From positions 1 through 64,000 of the forward strand of contig NZ_SSBI01000016.1 in the NCBI RefSeq assembly GCF_004795015.1: 64,000 nt of DNA. The letters run 5' to 3'. This document shows, piece after piece, positions 1 through 8,730 of the stretch. The number at the start of each line of letters is the position of its first letter. The stretch's first letter is position 1. Below the pieces are notes generated by a model, which was not told where the DNA came from, searched no databases, and saw only the letters and a program-made list of their open reading frames with translations. This stretch comes from Streptomyces sp. A1277. Lineage in GTDB: Bacteria; Actinomycetota; Actinomycetes; Streptomycetales; Streptomycetaceae. Both the position numbers and the translations under genes were made by a program.

Positions 1-143
1 GGCCCGTACCCGGCCCGTACCCGGCCCGTACCCGGCCCGTACCCGGCCCGTACCCGGCCCGTACCCGGCCCGTACCCGGCCCGTACCCGGCCCGTACCCG
101 GCCCGTACCCGGCCCGTACCCGGCCCGTACCCGGCCCGGACCC
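1..143. repeat. 11-bp tandem repeat array
   Basis: Twelve perfect head-to-tail copies of the 11-mer GGCCCGTACCC fill positions 1-132, followed by one copy with a T-to-G change (133-143). The array is cut by the window edge, so its full length is unknown. It lies about 30 bp beyond the stop codon of the minus-strand fumarylacetoacetase gene and is apparently intergenic. The unit length is not a multiple of three, so copy-number change would shift any frame read through it. Confidence 0.95.
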
Positions 144-173
144 GGCAGGCCGGGGCGGGCCGGGCGGTCGGGG

Positions 174-1403
174 TCAGGCCGTCGGCACGATGCGGCCGGT
201 GACCTCGCCGAGGCCGACGCGGGTGCCGTCCGGGCCGGGGGCCCAGGCGGTGATGGTCACCGTGTCGCCGTCCTCCAGGAACGTGCGCTTGCCCTCGGGC
301 AGCTCCAGCGGGTCGCGGCCGTTCCAGGTGAGTTCGAGCAGGGAGCCGCGCTGGGCCGGTTCGGCGCCGCTGATGGTGCCGGAGCCGTAGAGGTCGCCGG
401 TGCGCAGCGATGCGCCGTTGACCGTCATCTGGGCGAGCTGCTGGGCGGCCGTCCAGTACATCGTGGAGAACGGGGGCTCCGCGACGACCTGGCCGTTGAT
501 CGCGACGGAGAGCCGCAGGTCGTAGCCGCCGGGCTCGTCCTCGTCGGCGTCGTCCAGGTAGGGCAGCAGCGGGAAGTCGCGGGCGGGCGGGGCGGTCCTG
601 GCGGCGTCCAGCGCCTCCAGCGGGGTGACCCACGCCGAGACGGAGGTGGCGAAGGACTTGCCGAGGAACGGGCCGAGCGGGACGTACTCCCACGCCTGGA
701 TGTCGCGCGCCGACCAGTCGTTGAGCAGGGAGAGGCCGAAGACGTGCTCGCGGAAGTCGGCCAGCGGGACGGGCGTGCCGTGCTCGGAGCCGGTGCCGAC
801 GACGAAGCCGACCTCGGCCTCGATGTCGAGCTTGACGGACGGGCCGAAGACGGGCGCCGGGTCGGCGGGGGCCTTGCGCTGGCCCGCCGGGCGGACCACG
901 TCCGTGCCGGAGACGACGACGGTGCCGGCGCGGCCGTGGTAACCGATCGGCAGGTGCTTCCAGTTGGGGGTGAGCGCGTCGCCGTCGGGGCGGAAGATCC
1001 GGCCGACGTTGGTGGCGTGGTGCTCGCTGGCGTAGAAGTCCACGTAGTCCGCGACCCGGTAGGGCAGGTGCAGGGTCACCGTGTCCAGGGGGTGTAGCAG
1101 CGGCTCTATGTCCGTGCGGTGGGCGGGGACCGTCACCCAGGCGGTCAGCGCGCGGCGCACATCGCGCCAGGCGGTGCGGCCGGCCGACAGGAGGGCCATC
1201 AGGTCGGGCTGGGCCAGCAGTTGGGCGTACGGCGAACCGAGGGCGAGCGCGGCGGCCCCGGCGTCCAGGACGTGGTTGCCGATGCGGACGCCGACGCGTC
1301 GCTCACCGGCCCGGTCGGGGGTGGAGAACACGCCGTAGGGAAGGTTGTGCGGGCCGAAGGGATCGCCCTCGGCCAGATCGAGCGGGCTGCTCTGCTCGGG
1401 CAT
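174..1403 (-). CDS. fahA: Fumarylacetoacetase
   Basis: 409 residues, the usual length for fumarylacetoacetate hydrolase, which performs the last step of tyrosine/phenylalanine (homogentisate) breakdown and yields fumarate and acetoacetate in the cytosol. The metal ligands and catalytic residues known from the mouse enzyme appear at a constant offset of four: Asp122, His129 (in HHATNVG), Glu195 and Glu197 (in LDIEAEVGF), Asp229 (NDWSARD) and Lys249 (FLGKS). An N-terminal SH3-like domain occupies about residues 1-115 and the hydrolase fold follows. The gene lies 115 bp downstream of the S15 hydrolase on the same strand and may share its transcript. No other homogentisate-pathway gene is visible here. 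Confidence 0.96.
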   Translation of the reverse strand: MPEQSSPLDLAEGDPFGPHNLPYGVFSTPDRAGERRVGVRIGNHVLDAGAAALALGSPYAQLLAQPDLMALLSAGRTAWRDVRRALTAWVTVPAHRTDIEPLLHPLDTVTLHLPYRVADYVDFYASEHHATNVGRIFRPDGDALTPNWKHLPIGYHGRAGTVVVSGTDVVRPAGQRKAPADPAPVFGPSVKLDIEAEVGFVVGTGSEHGTPVPLADFREHVFGLSLLNDWSARDIQAWEYVPLGPFLGKSFATSVSAWVTPLEALDAARTAPPARDFPLLPYLDDADEDEPGGYDLRLSVAINGQVVAEPPFSTMYWTAAQQLAQMTVNGASLRTGDLYGSGTISGAEPAQRGSLLELTWNGRDPLELPEGKRTFLEDGDTVTITAWAPGPDGTRVGLGEVTGRIVPTA

Positions 1404-1518
1404 CGGTTGCTGCCTCGCTTTCCAGGTCGCTTGGGGGACACGTTACGTCGGGGGCACCGCTTGGCGGCAGTGCCCCAACCATCCCCAATGCCCCGGAAAG
1501 TACGCCTCCGCGTCCGTC

Positions 1519-3513
1519 CTAACCAGCTGTTCTGGGGATGCTCTTCTCCCAGGTCCGGTGGAAGACGACCTCGCCGCCCTCGGTGCAGACGACCTCGTTG
1601 ACGGTGTGGAAGTCGTCGGCGTCGGCGGTGATCTCCGAGCGGGTGTCGATCTGCACGTCCCACGACATCTCCGGCCGGTGCAGCCGGATCGTCCAGTCGG
1701 AGCGGGTCCGCGCGGAGAGCGGGTCGTCCTCCTGGATCGTGTACGTCTCCACCGCCTCCTCGGTGAACTCCAGCCCGTCGGGGTAGACCCGCGTGCCGCC
1801 GTAGCGAGGATCGACCTCCAGCCGCCACTCGCCCTTGGCGACATCGCGGACGACCAGCCGTTCGGGGCGCGGCGCGTCCAGGGTCTCCGGGTACACGACG
1901 CCCAGCGGCTCGGACTGCTCGGGCTCCTCGAAGCGGATCGCCGGGTCCTCGGTGTGCCGGCGCACCGGCAGCTCGACCAGGCTGTCGTCGGCCTCCAGGG
2001 TGAAGCCCGCCGAGCCGGCCTGCGGCCAGATCCAGGGCCAGTACGAGGAGGAGACGGCGAGCCTGATGCGGTGGCCGGGCGGGAAGGTGTGCCCGATGCC
2101 GTTCAGCTCGAAGGTCACGTCCTCGGTGGCCCCGGCCGGCCAGTCGTCGGTGCGGTCGCGGCCGTGGCGGGCGGCGAGGTTCAGGGCGCCGCGCGTGACG
2201 AGGGTGGAGGAGCCGTCGGGGGCGACGTCGCAGAGCCGGGCGACGGCCTGGCCGCGCGGCGCGTCCATCCGGATGCGCAGCTTCACCCGGGGCCGGCCCA
2301 GGATCTCGATCGGCGCGTCGGCGACCGGGAATTCGAAGCAGAGGGACTTGGCGTCCTCGTCGCGCTGGTCGGGCGGCAGGTCGGCGTCGTTGCCGAAGGG
2401 GAAGAAGCGGCCCGCGTCCAGGCCGGTCTGCTGCGGCGAGTGGACGATCTGCGCCCCGCCCTGGAGGGCGTACGCCACCGGGGTGACGTCATCGGACGGC
2501 CAGCTGGTCTCCCCGACCCAGCGGCCGGGCAGCGTCTCGTAGACCGTGGCGGGCCGGTGCGACTCGCTGATCCAGGACCGCAGCAGCGGCTCCCCCATCA
2601 CGCCGGTGTCCTCGTCCTTCAGGTGCTGGTCCCACCAGCGCAGCGTCTCCTGGAGGAAGCCGATGGCGGGGCCGGGCGGCAGCCCCCGGTCGGGGTACTG
2701 GTGCGACCAGGGCCCGATGATCCCGCGCACCTTCGCCGGGTCCAGGTGCTCGACCAGTCTGAGGACGGTGTCGCGGTACGGGTCGTGCCAGCCGCCGACC
2801 GCCAGGACACTGGCCTTGATCGCGGAGTAGTCCTCGCAGACGCTGCCGTGCTTCCAGTAGGCGTCGCGGGTCTGGTGCGCGAGCCAGGTGTGGATGAAGG
2901 GGTCCACCGCCTCCAGCCGGTCCAGCCACATCTGGCGCCAGTCGTCGCCGACGTCCGCCGGGTCGGGCGGCCGGCAGACGAAGGCCAGCATGGTCGCCGC
3001 CCAGGCGTGCATGTCCACGGCCAGGACCGAGCCGCCCATGTAGTGGACGTCGTTGTCGTAGCGGTCGTCGGCCGAGCACACCGTGACGATCGCCTTCAGC
3101 GGCTCCGGGGCGAGCGCGGCGATCTGGAGCGAGTTGAAGCCGCCCCAGGAGATCCCCAACATGCCGACCCGCCCCGAGCACCACTCCTGCCGGGCAAGCC
3201 AGTGGATGACGGCGACCCCGTCGGCCAGCTCCTGCGCGTCGTACTCGTCCCCCGGCATGCCCTCGCTGTTGCCGTGGCCGCGCACGTCCACCCGGACCGA
3301 GGCGTAGCCGTGGCCCGCGTACCAGGGGTGGCGCTGCCAGTCGCGCGGCGCGGTCCAGTCGCTCAGCCGGTAGGGCAGGTACTCCAGGAGCGCGGGGACG
3401 GGCTCGTCCGTGACCGGCCGCCAGATCCGGGCGTACAGCTCGGTGCCGTCCGGGAGCGGGATGTAGAGGTCCTCGCGGGTCGTCTCGTACGGGAACGCGG
3501 TCTCGATGTGCAT
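1519..3513 (-). CDS. CocE/NonD family (X-Pro dipeptidyl-peptidase, S15) hydrolase
   Basis: 664 residues. The N-terminal part is an alpha/beta hydrolase with the nucleophile motif GISWGG (Ser122). The likely acid is Asp244 in GGWHDPY and the likely base is His271 in GPWSHQYPD. The C-terminal third matches the jelly-roll domain of the S15/CocE family. Members cleave X-Pro peptides or acyl esters, and the sequence does not decide which. No signal peptide is visible, so it is probably cytoplasmic. It starts 9 bp after the stop of the peptide transporter, which supports a role on imported peptides. Confidence 0.88.
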   Translation of the reverse strand: MHIETAFPYETTREDLYIPLPDGTELYARIWRPVTDEPVPALLEYLPYRLSDWTAPRDWQRHPWYAGHGYASVRVDVRGHGNSEGMPGDEYDAQELADGVAVIHWLARQEWCSGRVGMLGISWGGFNSLQIAALAPEPLKAIVTVCSADDRYDNDVHYMGGSVLAVDMHAWAATMLAFVCRPPDPADVGDDWRQMWLDRLEAVDPFIHTWLAHQTRDAYWKHGSVCEDYSAIKASVLAVGGWHDPYRDTVLRLVEHLDPAKVRGIIGPWSHQYPDRGLPPGPAIGFLQETLRWWDQHLKDEDTGVMGEPLLRSWISESHRPATVYETLPGRWVGETSWPSDDVTPVAYALQGGAQIVHSPQQTGLDAGRFFPFGNDADLPPDQRDEDAKSLCFEFPVADAPIEILGRPRVKLRIRMDAPRGQAVARLCDVAPDGSSTLVTRGALNLAARHGRDRTDDWPAGATEDVTFELNGIGHTFPPGHRIRLAVSSSYWPWIWPQAGSAGFTLEADDSLVELPVRRHTEDPAIRFEEPEQSEPLGVVYPETLDAPRPERLVVRDVAKGEWRLEVDPRYGGTRVYPDGLEFTEEAVETYTIQEDDPLSARTRSDWTIRLHRPEMSWDVQIDTRSEITADADDFHTVNEVVCTEGGEVVFHRTWEKSIPRTAG

Positions 3514-3522
3514 GGGCGTACC

Positions 3523-5022
3523 TCAGTGGACGGGGTGCATGGTGCGCTTGAGCCAGGGGGCGGCGGCGATGACGGCCGCACCGGCCACCACCGCGACAGC
3601 GCCATTGACACCGAAGTAGGCGGGGTTGGACACCTCGCCGTACAGCTTCACGATCTGGGCCTGGATGCCGTTGGCGAGGGCCAGCGAGAGGAACCAGAGC
3701 GCCATGGTCTGGCTGGCGAACGCCCTGGGGGCGAGCTTGGTGGTGGCCGACATGCCGGAGGTCTCCAGCAGGATGTCGCCGAGCCCGAGCAGCAGGTAGG
3801 AGCCGACGATCCACCAGGCGGCCATCCGGTACGTGTCGCCCGAGTGGCCGGAGGTGGGCAGGACCATCAGCAGGAACGAGAGACCGCCGAGGACCACCCC
3901 GATCGCGATCTTGTTGGACGCGTGCGGCTGGCGCGGCCCCATCCTCGCCCAGACGGCCGCGACCACCGGAGCGAGCGCCACCTCGAAGGCGCCGAGCGCG
4001 GAGGCGTACCAGCTCGCCGGGAAGTGGAAGCCGAAGATCTCCGTACGGGCGTTGGTCGACGCGAGCAGCATCATCGTCGAGTACGCCTGGAAGAGGATGA
4101 AGTTGAACACGACGGAGGCCAGGAACAGCACCACGTACGGGCGCAGCCTGCCGCGCTCCTCGGCGCTGACCCGGGGGCTGCGGAACATCACCACGAAGTA
4201 GACGACCGGGGCGATCACCGAGATGAGGGTGAGCAGGTCCACGAACCGGTCCATGGTCAGCCAGCCGGCGAGGGCGAGACCGGTGGCCGCCGCCGCGACC
4301 ACCACGGCACCGACGACGATGAGCAGGATCGCGCGCCGCATGGGCCCGGGGGCCAGCGCGTATTCGGCGGCGCGCTTTCGCCCGGCCAGGTGACGGCGGC
4401 CCGCCACGTACTGGATGAGGCCCAGCGTCATACCGAAGGCGGCGGCCGAGAAGCCCCAGTGCCAGCCGGCGTGGTCGCCGAGCCAGCCGGTGATCAGCGG
4501 CCCGAGGAACGCGCCGACGTTGATGCCCATGTAATAGAGGGCGAAGCCCGCGTCCCGGCGCTCGTCCTCGGTCCGGTAGAGCTTGCCGACCATGGTGGCC
4601 ACATTCGGCTTGAGCAGCCCCGTCCCGGCACTGATCAGCCCCAGTCCCACCCACGTCATGGCGTCCGTGGGCACCGCCATGGCGTAATGCCCGCAGGCGA
4701 TCAGGATGCCGCCGTACAGGACGGCCCGGTACGAGCCGAGGATGCGGTCGGCCAGCCAGCCCCCGGCCACCGACACCAGATAGACGAGCGTGCCGTACGC
4801 GGCGGAGACGGAGGCGGCGGTCCCGGCCTCCATGCCCATGCCGCCGTGCGCGACCGTGTCCGCGAAGTAGAGGACCAGGATCGCCTGCATGCCGAGGAAC
4901 GAGAACCGTTCCCACACCTCCAGGCCGGACAGGGTCATCAGACCCCGGGGCTGGCCGAAAAAGGCGTGGTCGTCAGCCGGGGGCGGCTGCGCCGGTTCGG
5001 TCTCTGCGGCTGCGTGGGACAA
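3523..5022 (-). CDS. POT family proton-coupled oligopeptide transporter
   Basis: 499 residues from a TTG start at 5022. AGGAG lies 7 nt upstream of this TTG, and the family sequence begins right after it. The POT signature is clear: FFGQPRGLMTLSGLEVWERF, with the ExxERF proton-coupling motif at Glu35-Phe40. About 12-14 hydrophobic segments follow. It should import di- and tripeptides with protons across the cytoplasmic membrane. The open frame runs upstream to 6177, but that extension is antisense to the polyprenyl synthase and is not real. It is the first gene of a unit with the S15 hydrolase. Confidence 0.93.
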   Translation of the reverse strand: MSHAAAETEPAQPPPADDHAFFGQPRGLMTLSGLEVWERFSFLGMQAILVLYFADTVAHGGMGMEAGTAASVSAAYGTLVYLVSVAGGWLADRILGSYRAVLYGGILIACGHYAMAVPTDAMTWVGLGLISAGTGLLKPNVATMVGKLYRTEDERRDAGFALYYMGINVGAFLGPLITGWLGDHAGWHWGFSAAAFGMTLGLIQYVAGRRHLAGRKRAAEYALAPGPMRRAILLIVVGAVVVAAAATGLALAGWLTMDRFVDLLTLISVIAPVVYFVVMFRSPRVSAEERGRLRPYVVLFLASVVFNFILFQAYSTMMLLASTNARTEIFGFHFPASWYASALGAFEVALAPVVAAVWARMGPRQPHASNKIAIGVVLGGLSFLLMVLPTSGHSGDTYRMAAWWIVGSYLLLGLGDILLETSGMSATTKLAPRAFASQTMALWFLSLALANGIQAQIVKLYGEVSNPAYFGVNGAVAVVAGAAVIAAAPWLKRTMHPVH

Positions 5023-5178
5023 AGCGGCAACTCCTGATCGTATGAGCTGATCCCGAACATACCGGCGGTGGCGGGAAGGCGCCCACGGTGATCCAAAGGG
5101 GACCGGATACGCTGACTTGAGTGATGACAACGACACATCGACATCCCGTGTGATCGTCAGCAGACAGGAGATCCCCTC

Positions 5179-6189
5179 GTGACCGTCGTCGGGCCGTTCG
5201 GACTGAGCGTGCGGGACCAGGCTCTTGAGGCCGGTGTCCAGGCCGGTTTGGCTGCTGTCGAGTCGGGCCTGCTCGATGCCACCAAGAGCGACGTGCCCTT
5301 CATCACGGAAGCCGCCCAGCACCTGGTGCGCGCGGGCGGCAAAAGGTTCCGGCCGCTGCTGGCGATGCTCGCCGCCCAGTTCGGTGACGCCGACGCCCCG
5401 GGCGTGGTGCCCGCCGCCGTGGTCGTGGAGCTGACCCACCTCGCGACGCTCTACCACGACGACGTCATGGACGAGGCCGACGTGCGGCGCGGGGTCCCCA
5501 GCGCCAATTCCCGCTGGGGCAACTCGGTCGCCGTACTGACCGGCGACTTCCTCTTCGCCCGCGCCTCGCACATCCTGGCGGACCTCGGCCCGGAGGCCGT
5601 CCGCATCCAGGCGGAGGCGTTCGAGCGCCTGGTCACCGGCCAGATCCTGGAGACGGCGGGCCCGCGCGACGGCCGCGACCCCGTCGAGCACTACCTCGAA
5701 GTGATGCGCGGCAAGACCGGCTCGCTGATCGCCGTCGCCTGCCGGTTCGGCGCGATGATGTCCGGCGCCGGCGAGCCCACGACCGACATCCTCACCCAGT
5801 ACGGTGAACGGCTCGGCGTGGCCTTCCAGCTCGCCGACGACGTCCTCGACATCGCCTCCGACTCCCACGAGTCCGGCAAGACCCCCGGCACCGACCTCCT
5901 GGAGGGCATCCCGACCCTCCCCGTCCTCCACCTCAGGGCGCAGGCCCAGGCGGACGGCAAGCCGGACGACCTGGCCCTGGTCGAACTGCTCGACGGCGAC
6001 CTCGGCGACCCGGACACGCTCGCCGAGGCGCTGCGCCTGCTGCGCGCCCACCCGGCGCTCGCCCAGGCCCGGCGCGACACCGTCCGGTACGCCCAGGAGG
6101 CGCGGGCCACGCTGAAGCCGCTGCCCGAGTGCTACGCCAAGCTCGCGCTCGAAGAGATGTGCGACGCCGTGGTCCACCGCGCGGGCTGA
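5179..6189 (+). CDS. Polyprenyl diphosphate synthase (long-chain, likely menaquinone side chain)
   Basis: 336 residues with a GTG start and CAGGAG ribosome site. It is a trans-isoprenyl diphosphate synthase: GGKRFRP at 53-59, first aspartate-rich motif DDVMD at 94-98, second motif DDVLD at 220-224, and the SSxT-like GKTGSLI segment near 178-184. Enzymes of this type condense isopentenyl diphosphate onto an allylic primer. The residues before the first motif (LATLYH) resemble long-chain synthases rather than FPP/GGPP synthases, so the menaquinone side chain is the best guess. It is transcribed divergently from the peptide transporter. Confidence 0.9.
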   Translation: MTVVGPFGLSVRDQALEAGVQAGLAAVESGLLDATKSDVPFITEAAQHLVRAGGKRFRPLLAMLAAQFGDADAPGVVPAAVVVELTHLATLYHDDVMDEADVRRGVPSANSRWGNSVAVLTGDFLFARASHILADLGPEAVRIQAEAFERLVTGQILETAGPRDGRDPVEHYLEVMRGKTGSLIAVACRFGAMMSGAGEPTTDILTQYGERLGVAFQLADDVLDIASDSHESGKTPGTDLLEGIPTLPVLHLRAQAQADGKPDDLALVELLDGDLGDPDTLAEALRLLRAHPALAQARRDTVRYAQEARATLKPLPECYAKLALEEMCDAVVHRAG

Positions 6190-6417
6190 CGGCCCCTCGG
6201 GGGTGCCCTGCCCCGTCCCCTACTGGATGGCGGGGAAACAACGCCCCCGGGTCATACCGAAGAGGTACGCGCGGTTGCTCCCGGGGGTTGACGCCTGCGG
6301 CCGCCCGATTTGGTCAGATGGAGAACAACCACTCCTGACAAAAACGGGTGAGAATGGCGGCACGGAGTGGACGAGTGCATCCCGACGGAAGCCGCCGACC
6401 ACGGAGGTAGGGCACAC

Positions 6418-7677
6418 ATGGCACCGAACGACAGCGCGGAGACCAACGGCACGGCCGCTCGGGGGAGCGCCGGCCGCCGCAAGGCGGCCCGTTACACCGT
6501 CCCCGTCGCGGTGGCGGGGGTGGCGGCGGCGACGATCGGCCTGGTCCCGGCGCTCGCCAGCTCGGGCGACCCCGATCTGCCGAAGATCACCGCTCAGGAA
6601 CTCATCGAGAAGATCGCCGCGTCGGACACGCAGCAGTTCTCCGGCACGGTGACGATCAGCACGGACCTCGGCATCCCGTCCATCGGCGGCCTCGCCGGCT
6701 CCTTCATGCCCGACGCGGGCGGCAAGGACGCCTCCGGCGCCGACCCGCAGGCCAAGCTCACCGAGCTGGCCTCCGGCACGCACACCCTGCGGGTCGCCGC
6801 CGACGGCCCCGACAAGCAGCGCCTCTCCGTCCTGGACAAGGCGTCCGAGTACAGCCTCATCCACAACGGCGACCAGGTCTGGGCGTACGACAGCGCGTCC
6901 AACGAGGCGTACCACGCCGACACCGAAGGCAAGGACAAGCAGGCCGAGACAGGCCGGGGCAAGTCCACCCGGGGCAAGGACAAGGCTCTCCCCGAGGGCG
7001 TGCCCACCACCCCGAAGGCCCTGGCCGAGCAGGCGCTGAAGGCCGCAGACGGCAATACGTCCGTCACGGTCGACGGCACCGCCCGCGTCGCCGGACGCGA
7101 CGCGTACCGCCTGGTCCTCAAGCCCGAGCAGAGCGGTTCCACGATCGGCTCCATCACCGTCGCCGTGGACGCGAAGAACGGCGTACCGCTCAAGTTCACG
7201 CTCCGGCCCAGCAGCGGCGGCAAGGCGGTGGTCGACGCAGGGTTCACCTCGGTCGACTTCACGGAGCCCGCCGCCTCCTCGTTCACCTTCACCCCGCCCA
7301 AGGGCGCGAAGGTCACCGAGGCCGACGAGGCGGAGCAGGCCGCGGGCCACGAGAAGGAGGCCCGGAAGGCGGTCGAGCAGGCCAAGGGCGACCTGGGCGC
7401 GTTCGAGGGGCTGAACGTGATCGGCGAGGGCTGGAACAGCATCGCCGAGATCAAGACCCCCGGCGGCGCGGCCCTCCCCTCCGAGGCGTCCGGTGACGTA
7501 CCGGCCGAGGCCCAGCAGTTCCTGGACGCGCTCGGTGACAAGGTCACCGGCAAGTTCGGCTCGGGCACGGTCTTCAAGACCCGCCTGGTCAACGCCCTGA
7601 TTACGGACGACGGCCGGGTCTACGTCGGCGCGGTCACCAAGGACACGCTGGTCGAGGCCGCGAACAACGCGGGCTGA
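6418..7677 (+). CDS. LolA-like (DUF2092-type) secreted/membrane-anchored protein
   Basis: 419 residues from ATG 6418, which has GGAGG about 9 nt upstream; an in-frame start at 6367 lacks this. A basic stretch (residues about 17-26) is followed by one hydrophobic segment (about 27-48), which is an uncleaved anchor or signal peptide. The extracytoplasmic part has the pattern of LolA/LppX/RseB-type proteins: TAQELIEKI, FSGTVTIS, repeated beta strands, and a late NVIGEGWNSIAEI segment. Function is not established. It precedes an ABC exporter pair by 69 bp with a hairpin between, so co-expression is possible but not certain. Confidence 0.8.
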   Translation: MAPNDSAETNGTAARGSAGRRKAARYTVPVAVAGVAAATIGLVPALASSGDPDLPKITAQELIEKIAASDTQQFSGTVTISTDLGIPSIGGLAGSFMPDAGGKDASGADPQAKLTELASGTHTLRVAADGPDKQRLSVLDKASEYSLIHNGDQVWAYDSASNEAYHADTEGKDKQAETGRGKSTRGKDKALPEGVPTTPKALAEQALKAADGNTSVTVDGTARVAGRDAYRLVLKPEQSGSTIGSITVAVDAKNGVPLKFTLRPSSGGKAVVDAGFTSVDFTEPAASSFTFTPPKGAKVTEADEAEQAAGHEKEARKAVEQAKGDLGAFEGLNVIGEGWNSIAEIKTPGGAALPSEASGDVPAEAQQFLDALGDKVTGKFGSGTVFKTRLVNALITDDGRVYVGAVTKDTLVEAANNAG

Positions 7678-7690
7678 CACCCAAGTCCCT

Positions 7691-7727
7691 CGCCCGCCCC
7701 GTCGTGCGTTGCGCGGCGGGGCGGGCG
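7691..7727 (+). terminator. Hairpin between LolA-like gene and ABC transporter
   Basis: Perfect 11-bp inverted repeat CGCCCGCCCCG (7691-7701) / CGGGGCGGGCG (7717-7727) with a 15-nt loop. No U-rich tail follows, so it may be a weak terminator or a processing hairpin. Confidence 0.55.
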
Positions 7728-7745
7728 CGATAGTGGGGAGCAGAC

Positions 7746-8699
7746 ATGACAAGGCCCGAGACCGCGCCCGTGATCGAGACGCGCGGGCTGACCAAGCGCT
7801 ACCGGGGCGGCCAGCTCGCCGTGGACGGCCTCGACCTCACCGTCCCCGGCGGCAGCGTCTTCGGCTTCCTCGGGCCCAACGGCTCGGGCAAGACCACCAC
7901 CATCCGCATGCTCATGGGCCTGATCGCCCCGACCTCCGGCACCGCGAGCGTCCTCGGCCGCCCCATGCCCGACGCGTCGCGCACGGTGCTCCCGCAGGTC
8001 GGCGCCCTGATCGAGGGCCCCGCGCTGTACGGGTTCCTGAGCGGCCGGGACAACCTCGTGCGCTACGACCGGGCCGACCCCACTGCCGACCCCCGCACCC
8101 GCACCGCCCGCGTGGGCGACGCCCTGGAGCGGGTCGGGCTCGCCCCGGCGGCCCGCAAGAAGGCCCGCGCGTACTCGCTGGGCATGAAGCAGCGCCTCGG
8201 CCTCGCCGCAGCCCTGCTCAGGCCCCGCCGGCTCCTCGTCCTGGACGAGCCGACCAACGGCCTGGACCCGCAGGGCATGCGCGAGATCCGCGCCCTGGTC
8301 CGCGAACTGGCGGCGGACGGCACCACGGTCTTCCTCTCCTCGCACCTCCTCGACGAGATCGAGCAGGTCTGCACGCACGCGGCGGTGATGGCCCGGGGCC
8401 GGCTCCTCACCCAGGGCCCCGTCGCCGGCCTCGCCTCCGGCACCGGCGGCCGCCTCGCCGTCACCACCCCGGACCCGGCCGACGCCGCCCGCGTACTGAA
8501 GGAGCACGGGCTCACCGGCATCACGCTGGACGGCGACCGGGTACGGGCCGACGCCCCGCCGGCCGCGGTCGAAGTCGCTGACCTCACCACGGCATTGGTG
8601 CGCGAAGGCGTCCGGGTGCGCGCATTCGGCGTCGAACGGGCCTCGCTGGAGGACACGTTCGTGGCTCTGACGGGAGAAGGATTCGATGTCGCAGGCTGA
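7746..8699 (+). CDS. ABC transporter ATP-binding protein
   Basis: 317 residues with complete nucleotide-binding-domain motifs: Walker A GPNGSGKT (43-50), signature YSLGMKQ (143-149), Walker B LLVLDEP (163-169) and the H-loop in SSHLLDEIE. The C-terminal 90 residues form the extra region typical of DrrA/CcmA-type exporters. The last 14 bp overlap the permease gene, so the two form one export system. The substrate cannot be told; antibiotic, lipid or bacteriocin self-protection are the usual roles of this class. Confidence 0.93.
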   Translation: MTRPETAPVIETRGLTKRYRGGQLAVDGLDLTVPGGSVFGFLGPNGSGKTTTIRMLMGLIAPTSGTASVLGRPMPDASRTVLPQVGALIEGPALYGFLSGRDNLVRYDRADPTADPRTRTARVGDALERVGLAPAARKKARAYSLGMKQRLGLAAALLRPRRLLVLDEPTNGLDPQGMREIRALVRELAADGTTVFLSSHLLDEIEQVCTHAAVMARGRLLTQGPVAGLASGTGGRLAVTTPDPADAARVLKEHGLTGITLDGDRVRADAPPAAVEVADLTTALVREGVRVRAFGVERASLEDTFVALTGEGFDVAG

Positions 8700-8730
8700 A
8701 ATGTCGCACGCTGAAATGTCGTCGGCTGAA
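8686..8730 (+). repeat. 15-bp tandem repeat at the permease start
   Basis: Three consecutive 15-bp copies of the pattern ATGTCGCAGGCTGAA, each opening with ATG. They code for a repeated five-residue motif and give alternative start codons in frame. The first copy overlaps the end of the ATPase gene. Confidence 0.85.

Noticed and set aside
1..143. CRISPR-like array
   Set aside because: Units are contiguous 11-mers without unique spacers.
1345..5037. 1230-codon plus-strand open frame
   Set aside because: Antisense to the fumarylacetoacetase, S15 hydrolase and POT genes. Composition is Arg/Gly/Asp/Val-rich shadow sequence, typical of high-GC DNA, with no motif.
3523..6177. 884-codon frame as a fusion protein ending in the POT transporter
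   Set aside because: The N-terminal 385 codons are antisense to the polyprenyl synthase. The TTG at 5022 has a proper ribosome site and the family sequence starts there.
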